Positions 44,107-55,142 are shown, counted from the first letter of the stretch. The stretch: 64,000 bases of DNA from Micropterix aruncella (GCA_944548615.1 OX155978.1:6520609-6584608), one strand, 5' to 3'. Numbers and translations: made by a program. The notes: a model not told the origin generated them from the sequence alone.

Positions 44107-44870
44107 TTAACCCGGTCTCTCCGTAACATCCCTTGGGGGACCAAAGGTCGGCCGCCTAAAACTCCGTAATGTTCCTTACGGGACCAAACGCTCGCCGCTG
44201 TGAAAAATGCAATTTACAATTCGACACGCCGTACTATATGCTTTCTGAAGGCGCTACGATATGGCCAAAATATCTTTAATTCAAGATTTCCATCTGGCAA
44301 TATCGAAGGACGATTTAAAAAGTGAGCATAGTCGTCAATCGGTAGTGTCCGCCGGCATCTCTCACGGCCGCGTACGGTTCCGCGAAATGGGTGATAAAAA
44401 CGGTGTGTGTGCATTTGAGTGCCATTTACTGGAGAGCAGTGAGTAATTTGCATTTTAAGTAGTTTCTGAATGAGGATTAGTCATTTGAGATAGTGCATTT
44501 ATGTTTTTCACGAATTTTTAATTAAAAGACTTCGGCGACAACAAACGCCTCGCGAAAAAATGGCCGTTTTTATTTTGTAATGTTTATGAAATATCCCGAT
44601 ATATGGCGACATGATGTAATGTCGCTTTAATTTACTAACAAAATAGGTATTGCTTCATTTACATCCTAAGTCAGGGGTCGGCAAGTAGTTTTAAGTGGAG
44701 TCCGGATACAGTTGAAAAGTTTTATCGAGGTCCAAAAAAAAAGTTTGTTTTGTTTTCAAATTATTTATTTATTTAACCAATTATTGAACACAATACAATA
44801 ATAATATTGTATTGGTAAATAATAGTATATTTATGGTAATATTAGGTAAAAAAAAAATAAAATTTTAAAA

Positions 44871-45889
44871 TTAATGAGAAACATTGCACCGACGATCTTG
44901 AGCCAGTTTTTTATAGTTTGGTTCACAAGGGGAACAGCAAATGCGAAGTGAGTCTTCAAGGTGGGCGGCCGTTATTCTTGAACGATATTTGTTCTTTAAA
45001 AAAATCATTTTTGAGAATGATGATTCGCATACATAAGTCGAGCCAAACATAGTGGCCAGATTGATAGCCAATTTCTTGCAATTTTTATATGTTTCTGGAA
45101 CATGTTTACCCCAAAATTCTTCAGTGGATGCAGTTTTATACATTTGTAGGGAAACATTTTCTTGCAAGTCAATTATCTCCATTTGAAGTGAAGGCTTTGA
45201 AATACTGAACAACTTAGCAGCCACATCAATCCATTCTCCCGATGCATCAACTTCATAAGGCGATTTAAGGAATTGAGACAGCTTCCCCAGCTCTGCAAAG
45301 TCTTGGAATCTCATAGCAAATTCGTTTTTTAGATCGGACATAAATTTTAAAAACACTGCAATGTCTTCTTCAGAGTTCTCCTTTTTATATTCAAGAACTG
45401 TTGGGAAATGAATAAATTTTTGTGAAGCAATATCTTTTTCGAAGATATCCAGCTTACGACGAAAAGCAGACACGCTTTGTATCAGGTCACATATTAATTT
45501 TCCATTGCCTTGTAACTCCGTGTTGAGCGCATTTAAATATTTCAGAATATCTTTCAAAAAAGCCACAGCTAGCATATTGCGCTCGTTTGTTATGAACTCC
45601 AAGTGCTTCCTTGCTCCCTGCGTATCCAACTTTTCCAAGAAGGAGTTTACTTGGTCTTTTATTAGCCAGAAACGTTCAATAACTTGACCTTTACTTAGCC
45701 AACGAACATTGTTGTGTTGAAGTAAGTCAGAATACGCCGATTCACGTTCAGAAAGAAACTCCTTGAACTGTCTGTGCTGAAGAGCAGAATGAGATCTAAT
45801 AAAATTAATCAACTTTACCAAATTGTCCATAACCTCTTTCAGTGTAGCACTAAGTTTTCCACAAAGGGCTGTCTGGTGAATTATACACT
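44871..45889 (-). pseudogene. hAT transposase, C-terminal part
   Basis: Continues from the middle part with IIHQTALCGKLSATLKEV, then INFIRSHSALQHRQFKEFLS, NNVRWLSKGQVIERFW, up to the hATC dimerisation region near ESSFSKMIFLKNKYRSRI. No stop inside, ending in a natural stop at 44871. RWLSKGxVxxRFW and the C-terminus resemble GTF2I-repeat-like (GTF2IRD2/ZBED) hAT transposases. Cut from the middle part at 45889 by the protease-copy insertion. Confidence 0.9.
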
Positions 45890-46144
45890 ATATATCCTTC
45901 TAGCCGTGTTCGGCCATAGCGACTGCATTGTAGATTCTAGTGACTTCTTTAGTCTTCTCAGAGTCCACTGTTCGGAAGCAGTCAAGTGCGCAGGCTATAT
46001 TATAGTGCACAGGTGGGCGCGCGACCACGGGTGCACTCTCTCTTCCTCCCTCTTCTGAACCCGATGGAACGGAGACCGTTACGACCAGAGAAAAGTTTGG
46101 ATGCAGATAAAATAAAATTAATTAATTAATCGCCAACACAGCAA

Positions 46145-46545
46145 TGGCTGTCATTGATAAATTTGTACTCAATATTGCAGAACTATTTTTTCGGATTTAG
46201 TTCGTTTTTTCACACTGTCATTTATGAAATTGGTAGTTATGGCTTGTGGCGATGTTTAAGGTTTTTCTGGAGCTATTGTAGTGATGACCGGTGACTTATT
46301 GGTAGTTGTTGTAGTAGGCAGAAGATGCATTATTGGATTTATCCTGGTTTTCTGATGATCTCGTGTTGTTGCTCATGGGGCTGTGTTGAATACAGCATAC
46401 AGTCTCTTGTTCCGACATTATACAAAATTGTGATAGTTTCCTTTTTGGCAAATCCCCGTCAGTTTTTGGACAATTTTCCGGCAGTAGACATACTCCTACA
46501 ACGCCATTTATTTCACATGACTCTTCACGGCAGTGTATATGCCAA
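46145..46545 (-). pseudogene. CLIP domain and linker of a serine protease, displaced
   Basis: The minus strand reads ESCEINGVVGVCLLPENCPK, then KLSQFCIMSEQETVCCIQ. The six cysteines are spaced as in CLIP domains (C, G-x-C, CP, C, CC), which normally lie at the N-terminus of clotting and melanisation proteases. Here the domain follows the catalytic domain, in another frame. A polar linker (NNTRSSENQDKSNN) continues and decays into stops before 46296. It is not a working protease. Confidence 0.8.
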
Positions 46546-46935
46546 GTCCCTTGGCACTTCCGCAAGGGCTCTTTCCAATACTGGTAACGGCGATTATGTT
46601 GAAGAGGCATTGGTTGTCAGCTATCGTCACTTGCAGTGGTCCACCACTATCGCCTCCACAAGAGTATCGTCCTCCTTCTAAGCTTCCAGCGCACAATTGA
46701 TCGTCCGTTATACCTTGCGGTAACCTCTTTCTGAGAGTCTTTGCATATAGTCTTCGGCAGGTCGGCTGGTCAATCAAATCCACCACCATCTTCAGTAAGT
46801 CGTCCGATGTATCTTCAGCAACGTCGATCTGCCCCCAGCTAGTAACGACAGCTCGCTTGTTTTCGATGGTCGACTTTGTCCATAGACACGCTGGTCGAAT
46901 ATTTAAAGTGAACAGCTCAGACCGATAAGATCCTT
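46500..46935 (-). pseudogene. Chymotrypsin-family catalytic domain, C-terminal half
   Basis: The frame reads FTLNIRPACLWTKSTI, VVTSWGQIDVAEDTSDDLLK, LIDQPTCRRLYAKTL, QGITDDQLCAG, GGDSGGPLQVTIADNQCLFN, then GLGIYTAVKSHVK and stop. The GDSGGP serine motif and oxyanion region are intact but the His and Asp parts of the triad are absent. Sequence style matches insect CLIP-domain proteases. It ends at the junction with the CLIP domain, lacking the final W-I helix. Confidence 0.88.
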
Positions 46936-47063
46936 CGGGACGCGTGCCGTGTTAACCGCGAGTGAATTCAGACTGTAGAATTGCACTATATTCTTATAAA
47001 TTTATTATTGAATTATTATTTAGAGGTGAGAAAATTTTAAAATATGTTGACACTTAGAATTTT

Positions 47064-47709
47064 TGAATTATACACTGATACGATATTAGACCAGAAGTGT
47101 TATCCCTGATTCTCTTTACTACACCTTTTTCTTTGCCAATCATCGCTGGAGCCCCGTCAGTAGAAAGCGACACCATTTTATCATAACTAATGTTGGATTT
47201 AGTAATAAATTCATCAATGGCCTTAAATAAATCTTCTCCTCGAGTGTTACCTTTCAACGGCAATATTGTTAACAATTCTTCCCTGAACATTTCACTATCA
47301 TTATCATAAAATCTCACGAAAATAGACATTTGTTCATCATCGACAATGTCACATGATTCGTCAAGTGCTATGGCGTAGCAAGGTGCCTTTTGCAGAAGTT
47401 CAAGAGTGCTCTTGATATCACCAGCTAAAATTTCGGTTCTCCTTGTATTACTTCTTGCCGACGAGGGAATACTTTGAATTGCAGAGACCGCGTCCTTTTT
47501 TTCCCCAAAGAGCGCCGTAGCTGCGTCCAACATACATTCTTTCACTGTCTCAGAATCAGAAAATGGTTTCTGATGTTTATTAAGCGTCCAACACACACGT
47601 AACGCTGCTTCTGCGGATTTTTCTTGCTCGCTCATGCAGCGAACTAGTAATTTCGTGCTTTTTGTATAAGAAGTAAGAAGAAATTGAAGTTTTTCTTTAC
47701 GAACCTCAC
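47064..47709 (-). pseudogene. hAT transposase, middle part
   Basis: From EKLQFLLTSYTKSTKLLVRC through the first catalytic region YAIALDESCDIVDDEQMSIF and FITKSNISYDKMVSLSTDGA, PAMIGKEKGVVKRI, to LISYQCII where the protease-bearing insert interrupts. LDESxD and STDGAPAMxG are the usual first and second acidic motifs of hAT transposases. Confidence 0.9.
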
Positions 47710-48811
47710 AATCATCACAAATAGCACAATCATCCTGAGCTAAACCTCCTCCACAAAAGCCCATTCACTCTGACCCAGGATCGACTACGGAAAAAATTTT
47801 CGGTAGAGAAATCCTATAAAATCCTAATCCCCACCAGGGAAGAATGGAAAAATCCGCAGTGGCTTCAAAGCCACAACGCAGACGCCTGGTTCACCGACGG
47901 CTCAGGAACAAATGGACGTTTTGGGGCAGGCGTGTACGGACCCAAAACCAACCACAGAATCAGCATCCCCCTTGGACAATACGCTACGGTTTTCCAAGCC
48001 GAGGTACTTGCCATATTGGAATGCATAAAACTACAAAGTCGACTTGAGGTAAAAAACAGACAAATCCTCATCTGCTCTGACAGCAGAGCAGCACTGGACG
48101 CTCTGGCTAAAGCCACCACAGAATCTTCTGTGGTCTGGGACTGCATGCAGGAGCTCAACAAATTGGGAAAATCCAACAAAATCACCCTAATGTGGATACC
48201 GGGTCACCAAGGCATACCCGGAAACGAAGAGGCCGATAGACTGGCAAAACTGGGCACACTGGATTGCCCAGTGGAGCCAGCTGTAGGGGTCCCCTTCGCT
48301 ACAGGTAAGAAAATCATCAGGGACTGCTTGGAGCAGGAACATCGGGCTTCCTGGAAACAGAGTCAGGGATGTCGCCAGGCAAAAGCCACGATGGAGCAAC
48401 CACTACAGAAGAAAACCAAGGCCCTACTTGACATGAGCAAGAAGAACCTTAGAACCACTATCGGTCTCCTCACCGGACACACGACCCTTAGAGCTCATCT
48501 ATTCAACCTTGGCTTGACCGAGAGCAAGGATTGCCGAATATGTGGCGAGGAACCTGAAGACAGCATACACATCGTTGGCCGCTGTCCAGGGCTCGCCGCC
48601 AAAAGACACAGTTTACTGGGACGAGCCTCTCTCGAACCCAGCGATCTGCCCAACTTGAAGGTCAGTGACCTACTTAGTCTGGTAAGAAGTACCGGGCTAC
48701 TAGCTGACAATTGACCTAACCACACAGTGGGTAGTTACAAAAGACCTTACAGATCTAGGTGACATCAAGGGCTGGAAACAAGCCCCCCACTCCATCTACT
48801 ACTACTACTAC
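47710..48811 (+). mobile_element. RNase-H retroelement unit 1 (1102 bp, 13-bp TSD)
   Basis: Flanked by TTACGAACCTCAC (47697-47709 and 48812-48824) inside the hAT coding sequence. It ends CACTCCATC(TAC)n, a trinucleotide tail. It begins only 25 bp upstream of where the second unit (57722) begins. It contains a single ORF that fills it from end to end. Derived from an I/R1-like LINE. Confidence 0.88.
47725..48714 (+). CDS. LINE-derived RNase H plus zinc-knuckle ORF (unit 1)
   Basis: The frame is open from 47725, right at the element's 5' end. The first Met of the longest Met-started ORF is at 47932, inside the RNase H domain. Catalytic acids are visible: FTDGSG, FQAEVLAILE, ICSDSRAALDAL and GNEEADRLAKLG, with WIPGHQGIPG between. 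A CCHC-like CRICGEEPEDSIHIVGRCPG follows. There is no RT or endonuclease, so it cannot move on its own. The catalytic residues of RNase H1-type enzymes are complete, so the fold could be functional if expressed. Confidence 0.85.
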   Translation, partial: HNHPELNLLHKSPFTLTQDRLRKKFSVEKSYKILIPTREEWKNPQWLQSHNADAWFTDGSGTNGRFGAGVYGPKTNHRISIPLGQYATVFQAEVLAILECIKLQSRLEVKNRQILICSDSRAALDALAKATTESSVVWDCMQELNKLGKSNKITLMWIPGHQGIPGNEEADRLAKLGTLDCPVEPAVGVPFATGKKIIRDCLEQEHRASWKQSQGCRQAKATMEQPLQKKTKALLDMSKKNLRTTIGLLTGHTTLRAHLFNLGLTESKDCRICGEEPEDSIHIVGRCPGLAAKRHSLLGRASLEPSDLPNLKVSDLLSLVRSTGLLADN

Positions 48812-49035
48812 TTACGAACCTCACTGCCGAGAGGAAAGTTTTTATGGAAATGCTGATGAGTTGTTTCGTAGTGTCGTTTTACGTTGCCACTTTTAATAAT
48901 AGCGACAGTTTTATTGCATATGAGGCAAACTGGAACCGCCTGAGACCTATCAGGCAGAGTAAAACAATATTGTTCAGTCCATTCAATCAGAAATCTTCTA
49001 TTTTCACTGTCCACTTTTCTCTTTTTAGGGTCCAT
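48812..49035 (-). pseudogene. hAT transposase, N-terminal part (BED finger)
   Basis: Starts MDPKKRKVDSENRRF: PKKRKV is a classical monopartite nuclear localisation signal. A BED-type zinc finger CLICNKTVAIIKSGNVKRH with final YETTH follows, then FPLGSEVRK where the RNase-H unit interrupts. The two flanking pieces rejoin as ...SEVRK/EKLQ once the 13-bp duplication is counted once. Confidence 0.9.
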
Positions 49036-49717
49036 GTTAATGTGAGTATAATATTATGTAGGTACGATAAGGTTTTCACACAAACAACCAGACAAAAATA
49101 AATAAAACAAGCGAACGAACGAACGACAAATGAACGAGCGATCTCGGACTGCGATTGACGAAGTAATGACCGGCCGCTAGTCGACCCTACCGCCTGCACC
49201 CCCGCACGCCCCGCCGACTTCGGCACTCATTCGCTCGACTCGACAAAAAACAGTCGCAGGCGCGCCGCCGATAGATAGGGATGCAGGCGGCGTTAACGCT
49301 CTCGCGCATTTAATTACGTAAAATATGGTATGTTGTTTAGTGCGAGTATGGATGCACTAAAATAATTACTTAGTTAAGATTCCAAGGTTTCAAACGTATG
49401 AAAATAGTGCTAGTTCTATGAAAATATTTTTTATGTAGGTATATTAGAGAAAACTTGGCGGTCCTAAGTTCGTCCTCTCGCAATCCGGACGCGGACCGCG
49501 GTCCGCCTGTTGCTGACCCTTGTCCTAAGTTATCACATAATTAGGCGTATTTTGAACATTATATGTTGTTTTGTAATATGACTCGCGCGAAGAAACTTGT
49601 TTTGATAATTACTATGAGAGAATTAAGTGCGATTTTCCATAATTTTTTGATGAAATGTGACTCTTTGGAGTATAGTAATTAGTTATTAGACATATAATAA
49701 GTATATAATGAGATATA

Positions 49718-50893
49718 AATAAATACAAACGGAGCTGCCATGGAATTCACCGACCGGAGTCGGGCCCATCATAATACTATTTTTTTTTACACTTCTGGGG
49801 GGTGAGCAGTGGATTCCGGACTTACGAACCGGCTGTGGTAGGTTTAGGACAGCTGTCTTGCCACATGTGAGCGTTCACCTTGCCACCCATTCACTCCCCC
49901 TTCGAAGCCATAGAATTTGAGATGCGCAAATCGCAGTTTTAGATAATTTTTCTAAGAAAGAGTTGATTATTTTTCTGGAAAGGCCAAGATCTTTAAAGAG
50001 GTGAAATAGAGATTTAGCTGGCAGGCCACGAGCGCCAACTTCCACCGCGTGAAGGTGAACAGTGAAGCCGTTCCGGGTTACGGCATTTGCAAGATCATGG
50101 TATTTATTTAATTTGTACTCGTGGTCTTTTGGGATATTTGATTCCCATGGAACAGTTAATTCTACAATAAGAGCCACCTTCCGAGATAGAGAGTAAAGAG
50201 TTATATCTGGACGGAGGGCTGTGCATCCGAGACTTTCAGGGAATTTATACTGCTTAGAGACCGAATCAACCTCCAGAATCCAATCTGTAGCTTTCTCGAT
50301 TATTGAGAAAGGTTTTGTAGTTAAATGTTTTTTGCCTTTAGAGCCATCCCGCACAAACTGTATTGGTGGTTTGGAGGATACTGTCAAACCCTTGTTGGCA
50401 CGAGCCACTGAGAGACTAATTACCTCGCGAATAACAGCGAGAACTTTGTCATGGCGGTAAGTGTACCGTCCTTGATCTAAGGCCACCTTGCAGCCAGCTA
50501 GAATGTGTCTAGCTGTGCAAGGGGTATTGCTACAGAGGGGACAAGAACTATCCTCGGCAAAGCTCCAACGAGCGAGGTTACTGGGGTCTGGAAGTGTATG
50601 CTGAAAGGCATTCAAATAAAATTTCAGCATCTCTGGCGTCCAGTCATAGAGCATTACCTTCCAGTGCATTGGAGGCGGAATGCAAAAGTCCCCAATTGTT
50701 GTCCAATCATTCTGGCATTGAAGGCCAATAGCATGAGCCATACTCTTGCTGTCGTAATCTCCCCGCAAAAGAGACTTCTTCAAGTCCACGTCGCTCGTGG
50801 TTGTACTGCCATACCCCAGACCAGTGCCATTCTGGCTGATTCCAGTAAGGAACTTTTTGTGGAAGTCTACGCGGGCTTGTAGATCATTTGAAT
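49718..50893 (-). pseudogene. R2-type retrotransposon, 5'-truncated copy D
   Basis: About 1176 bp, nearly identical to copies A and C, inserted in element A3. It keeps an open frame (49875-50936) that starts in A3 sequence and includes the CCHC finger and restriction-like endonuclease but no RT. The element continues about 45 bp further 5' than copy C. Young insertion by its similarity. Confidence 0.93.
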
Positions 50894-51539
50894 ATATTTG
50901 AAAAAATCTAACGAATTTTATATTATGAGCATTCAAAGTTTATTATTAAGTTTCGGACGCAAACTCTCAAAACTTTAGATTTTTCTGTAATATCAGACAA
51001 AGCTCAAAGTTCTGGTGTGATTTTTAAGAAGTGTGATGTAGAAATAACGTTATTTTGAAAGAATTTCATATAAAAAAATACCATAAGTAGTCACAAATTA
51101 TTTTTTTTTTTTTTTACGAGAATACATAAATTTTTTCTTGGCTGAATAAATAAATATTTTTGTATGCAAATAAGTCAAGAAAAAATATGGTTTTGGTAAA
51201 GCATTTAATAAAGAACATAACTGTATTTACAATTTTTGCATATTTTACGTATTTTGTGACAAAAACATGGAAATGATTTTATAGGCGGGTTTTTTCAGTT
51301 GGCCAATTTTGTAATATTTATTTATTATTATCTTAATTGTTTTACGAGATAAAGTTATAATGTTTTATATTTCAAATTTCAACGCGGTCATTTTACAGTT
51401 ATTCTTTTTATGATCCGTGTAGTGGTTTATAACTTATGATCGTTTTCCTCAAGGCCATCGACTCTCGCCAATTTCAAGCGCCAAACTGACAAAACAAACG
51501 AGACGGCCAGAATTTTAACTTCGCGATGTGAAGGGTTAA

Positions 51540-52553
51540 ACTACAATACAATCATTTTAAAGTCAATAAAATACAATATATTTGTAGTTATTAGGAATTC
51601 TATGTTTGCAACGGCAAATGCAGCTTCCTTTCGTTTCCATTCTATATCATTTCAAGGCATTACCCGACTAGAAGTTGTAACAAAGTATTAATTGGAGACA
51701 CTTTTTTAGCCGCTGGCTATATAAGGGTGCCACAGCATGCGCTGTAAGTGCTTTATAAGCGCTTATTTAGCTTTCTTATACCACCGAAGGTAGCCGTTAT
51801 GACCGCTCTTCAGCCACTATTCAGCTAAAAGCCGTATAAATTGTGCCTAGTCCGGTGGTATAGAGGTTATATAAACATTTATATAACTGCTATATTACCT
51901 GTTCTTGTGACTAAAAGCTGTAGCGATAACGTTTCTGGGACCTTTATATAGCCAATTTGTGACCTTGGGATAGCATTGATTGCGAAACTAATAGCAATTT
52001 ATTTGGCTATAATAACCATCATTGGTTTATTAAACTGATTGATTATAAAAACCTATTATTTAACAAATGATAACAATAATAACATTGAATTATTACTGCC
52101 ATCTATCACATTTTTATATATTTTAAGTTTTTTTTTTTGGCACCCTTTTTTTTTCCGTGAATAAGTAAAACACACACTTATGGTATTACGTCAATATACT
52201 ATTATTATTCAACCATTTATAAAATATATATAGCAAAACGATAGTTTATTAAAGGTAACATTTTAGATTTAAACAACAGCCTAGCTTCATCACTCCCACA
52301 CTAAGGAGATATGGATTTAGCAAAAATAAATAATGCTTTGGAAAACTTTTTATTCTTTAACTTCCGCTTAAACGTGCTTTTGGTATTCCAAACCTTCTTG
52401 CGGCTTCATTCCTTCCCGATTTTGCAGCACAAGCCTTAACAGCATTGGTTAGATCAGATCAGAACTTCAGTCTATTTTCCTCTACAATTCCTTTTTTTCG
52501 CACATATGTTAAAGGCATTTCTGAATATCTGAAAACACAAACATTAAACCTTA
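51540..52553. other. No gene recognised
   Basis: Includes a stretch (51695-51965) with repeated TATATAG and GCGCTTAT phrases (CTATATAAGGGTGCCACAGC, GGTGGTATAGAGGTTATATA). It looks like the edge of an unnamed element, but no boundaries or coding signal were found. Confidence 0.4.
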
Positions 52554-52557
52554 TTAA

Positions 52558-53524
52558 CCCTTTGAGTAGCGGCATAAATTCATTGCAGACCGCGGCAATT
52601 TATTGGAATTTCTTGCAATATCGCCGCACTCGACAAAAAGTACTATAACTATGGAACTACTATAGCAATAATAAAAAGAATAACTGTGCAATGATTGCAT
52701 TGAAATTTCGTATATAGAATATTGAAATCTCATTTTGTAAAACAATTAGATAATTATAATTAAATATGAGAAAGTCGAAAAAGGGAAAAAAAACTTGGCA
52801 TTTCTAACTTGTACTTGTCTTACGGAAAAATACGGAACCCTATTTAGAAATTGTAAATTCTATCGTGATCTTATTTAGATTCTTTATGAAAGGTAATATT
52901 TCGTTTTGGTTATTTACATACAAAAATATTTAGATATTAGCTCATAAAAACCAGTAAAACATTTGATGATTTCTCGAAAAAAAAAAATAATGTTTTTTTT
53001 ATGAATACACCGAAATTAATTTACAAATACGGCAAAAACTTCATATATTTCAGCGAAAAACAAAATAATATGTATTTTGTCAACGAATTAGGCAGACATT
53101 TAGCATTTTTAGAGTTATTTATCGCAAAAAAAACTTAATAATTAGTAATGACGCTATAGCGATAAACCGCACCCAATTTTTCAACTCAAAAAAACAGGTA
53201 AAATTGGAATAAAATGTGCATAAAATCACTGAATTCGGTTGATAAAATGTTTTAGAATCAAATTTACTTACATTTCTGTTCATATTCCAACTGAAAACAT
53301 TAAAAAAACACAAAAAATGATATACGAGATATTTATGATATAATGAGATATTTGGATATAGATATTAAATGATATAATGAGATATTTGGTATGGATTTTA
53401 GGATGCGTTCGAATTAGAAAATAATATTACTGTGCGCTCCGGGAGCAAGCCGCCAATATTGGTCGTTACGTAGTCAACGGTGTTCTGATGTGCAACCAAA
53501 TTTGGTCGTTACGTATCCGAAGGG
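52558..53524. mobile_element. TTAA-flanked element C2 (967 bp)
   Basis: TTAA at 52554-52557 and 53525-53528; termini CCCTTTGAGTAGCGGCAT and CGTATCCGAAGGG. Same orientation as C1 with the same interior; it contains about 300 bp more in the middle. No recognisable ORF. Confidence 0.8.
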
Positions 53525-53528
53525 TTAA

Positions 53529-54470
53529 ATACACAAACCTTAAAAAACTACTAAAATATCAAAAAACCGAATTTTTAGTGGTCCATCTCACTAGCAACAT
53601 ATCTGGTCCATTTCTCCTAAATCAAGAGGACCGACGTTCTACCCCCTCACACTATAAGTATAAACTTTTATCAATATTTTTGAGGCTATATTGCCACTTT
53701 CAGAACATGCAAGTACAGTGATGCTAATTTTAATCATACAAATTCAATATTCGCTACATTCCTTCGTTTTGAGTGCAACCATAAAAAAAGTGACTGTGTT
53801 TCACAATTTTTCTAAAAACTAAACAAAATACTACGGCTGTCTTATTTTGTAAACTTCGCAGCTGGTTCGACAGGACCATATCAGTGTTGCCAGTTTTGAA
53901 AAAATATTTGTACATTGGGAGAAATTGAGATGGTCCATCTCTCCTGCTGGTCCATCTCTCCTTGAATTACCATATTAAATGCACTTCTTTTTAAAGTTGT
54001 GACCATTTAGCACTAAAAAAAATGTCTGGTTTGTTTTGCTAAACGATTTGTCGATAAGTGCTTTCTGGGGTTCGATGCTGCAATCGCCTTATTCAACTTC
54101 AATGAGTGTTTACCAGTTGCTTGTTGGTTGGTGCAGCAGTTTGTTCTTGACGTTGGGCACATTATTATGATTTTTTTTTTAACGTGTGGGCCAGTTTAGG
54201 ACTTGTCTCTCCAAAAATATGCGGCCTGGATGGCCTTATCGTTTGCCTCTTGTATGTCCTGGTGTGTGATAGAGGTTGAGCACAGTATAATAACCATGAA
54301 GCTTTTTGTAAGTTTCTATTAGATCTCCTCGCTGCTGTTTCATCGAGAAATCCTAGCTGCCAAAAGATAGTATGGCATTGAGCAACATAATACCCTATAT
54401 AATAAATAGCTTAACCTAAGTATGCTGTTATACAAATGCAACACCTACTAATTTAATGCATTATTTTCAG
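53529..54470. other. No gene recognised
   Basis: Intron sequence. It repeats GGTCCATCTC(TCC/ACTAGC) phrases at 53580, 53933 and 53949. At 54240-54285 it shares CTCTTGTATGTCCTGGTGTG with the X-related repeat at 31510. Confidence 0.4.
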
Positions 54471-54606
54471 AGATATGTCAACACTTTTGCCGCATGAGGC
54501 TGAGAAAAATGTTAGAATAAGTTTGGAAGCAGCCGAAGTACTGGGAATTCCTCCCGTTCTGTCCGCAAATGAAATATGCAAGAGAGCTATCCCTGATAGA
54601 TTGGCT
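54471..54606 (+). CDS. Ehbp1: Ehbp1 exon 9 (CH domain, second part)
   Basis: TTATTTTCAG acceptor, GCT/GTAAGT donor. The first base completes Ile from exon 8. Then DMSTLLPHEAEKNVRISLEA, AEVLGIPPVLSANEICKRAI, PDRLA. It corresponds to the second half of the CH domain (FRPELIDMSTL...AAExLGIPxxL...IPDRL). It is joined to exon 8 across a 13-kb intron filled with the nested transposons. Confidence 0.95.
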
Positions 54607-55138
54607 GTAAGTATTGTTATGTCATTTATTTCACTTTTTGATTAAGAATATTACACAATATATATCAAATGATTGCATAAGTTCGTGCCTGATTTAAGAG
54701 TAAATCTTAAGAGATTTTAGGTTTTAAAAACATATGTTTTGTTAATCAAGTATATAGTCTCCATTTGTCTATAATTGTTTTACGTAAAACAATAAGTTTT
54801 ACGATTCCATTTTTGAAGAAACTTCTTTGTTTGTTTAAGAAACTTCTTTGTTTTCTTTGAAAACATTTATGAGGTTATTTTTTACAGCTTCCGCAGCCCT
54901 AAGATTTTTACCATTCAAACTGTTATGTAAAGACCGGAACAGTTATTGTACAGGATTCACTTCCGGACTTATGTAGTTAGAAAGCTCATTTAATGACTGT
55001 CATTTGTTACTATGGTGGTAAGTCTCAAATCATTGTCAGTATTAAACCTATGTCATTGTATCTAAACAATAGTTTATTTCAGTAAAACATGCTTATTAGT
55101 GTCAAAATAACAAACTATTCGTCATAGATTAACCCTTT
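54607..55138. other. Intron 9, no feature
   Basis: AT-rich. A tandem near-repeat of GAAACTTCTTTGTTTG at 54829-54858 is the only structure seen. Confidence 0.45.
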
Positions 55139-55142
55139 TCAC

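Larger units (their letters stand above)
45890..47063 (-). mobile_element. Inserted segment carrying a rearranged CLIP-protease copy (13-bp TSD)
   Basis: Flanked by TGAATTATACACT at 45877-45889 and 47064-47076, splitting the hAT transposase frame exactly. Of its 1.17 kb, 46500-46935 is a protease catalytic part and about 46290-46545 is a CLIP domain. The rest (45890-46140) resembles a dispersed insect repeat (CCCGATGGAACGGAGACCG). There are no introns and no poly(A) tail at either end. How it moved is unclear; the 13-bp duplication suggests target-primed retroposition. Confidence 0.8.
44672..49522 (-). mobile_element. hAT transposon (BED-finger type) with two nested insertions
   Basis: Exact 8-bp duplication TCCTAAGT (44664-44671 and 49523-49530). 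Ends CAGGGGTCGGCAA and (reverse complement) CAAGGGTCAGCAA. Without the two insertions it is about 2.6 kb with one transposase gene in three pieces. GC content near the right end (49140-49310) is high compared with the host. Confidence 0.92.
44111..51535 (+). mobile_element. TTAA-flanked element A3, split by two large insertions
   Basis: TTAA at 44107-44110 and 51536-51539. The left end CCCGGTCTCTCCGTAACATC and the right end TTCGCGATGTGAAGGG match A1. Removing the hAT (44672-49530 with one duplication) and R2-type copy D (49718-50893) leaves about 1.4 kb that aligns with A2. It is therefore the outermost layer of a nest that also contains a protease copy and an RNase-H unit. Confidence 0.8.

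Noticed and set aside
46145..46935. A live serine protease gene on the minus strand
   Set aside because: His and Asp of the triad are missing, the CLIP domain is out of order and frame, and the piece sits in a transposon with a target duplication.
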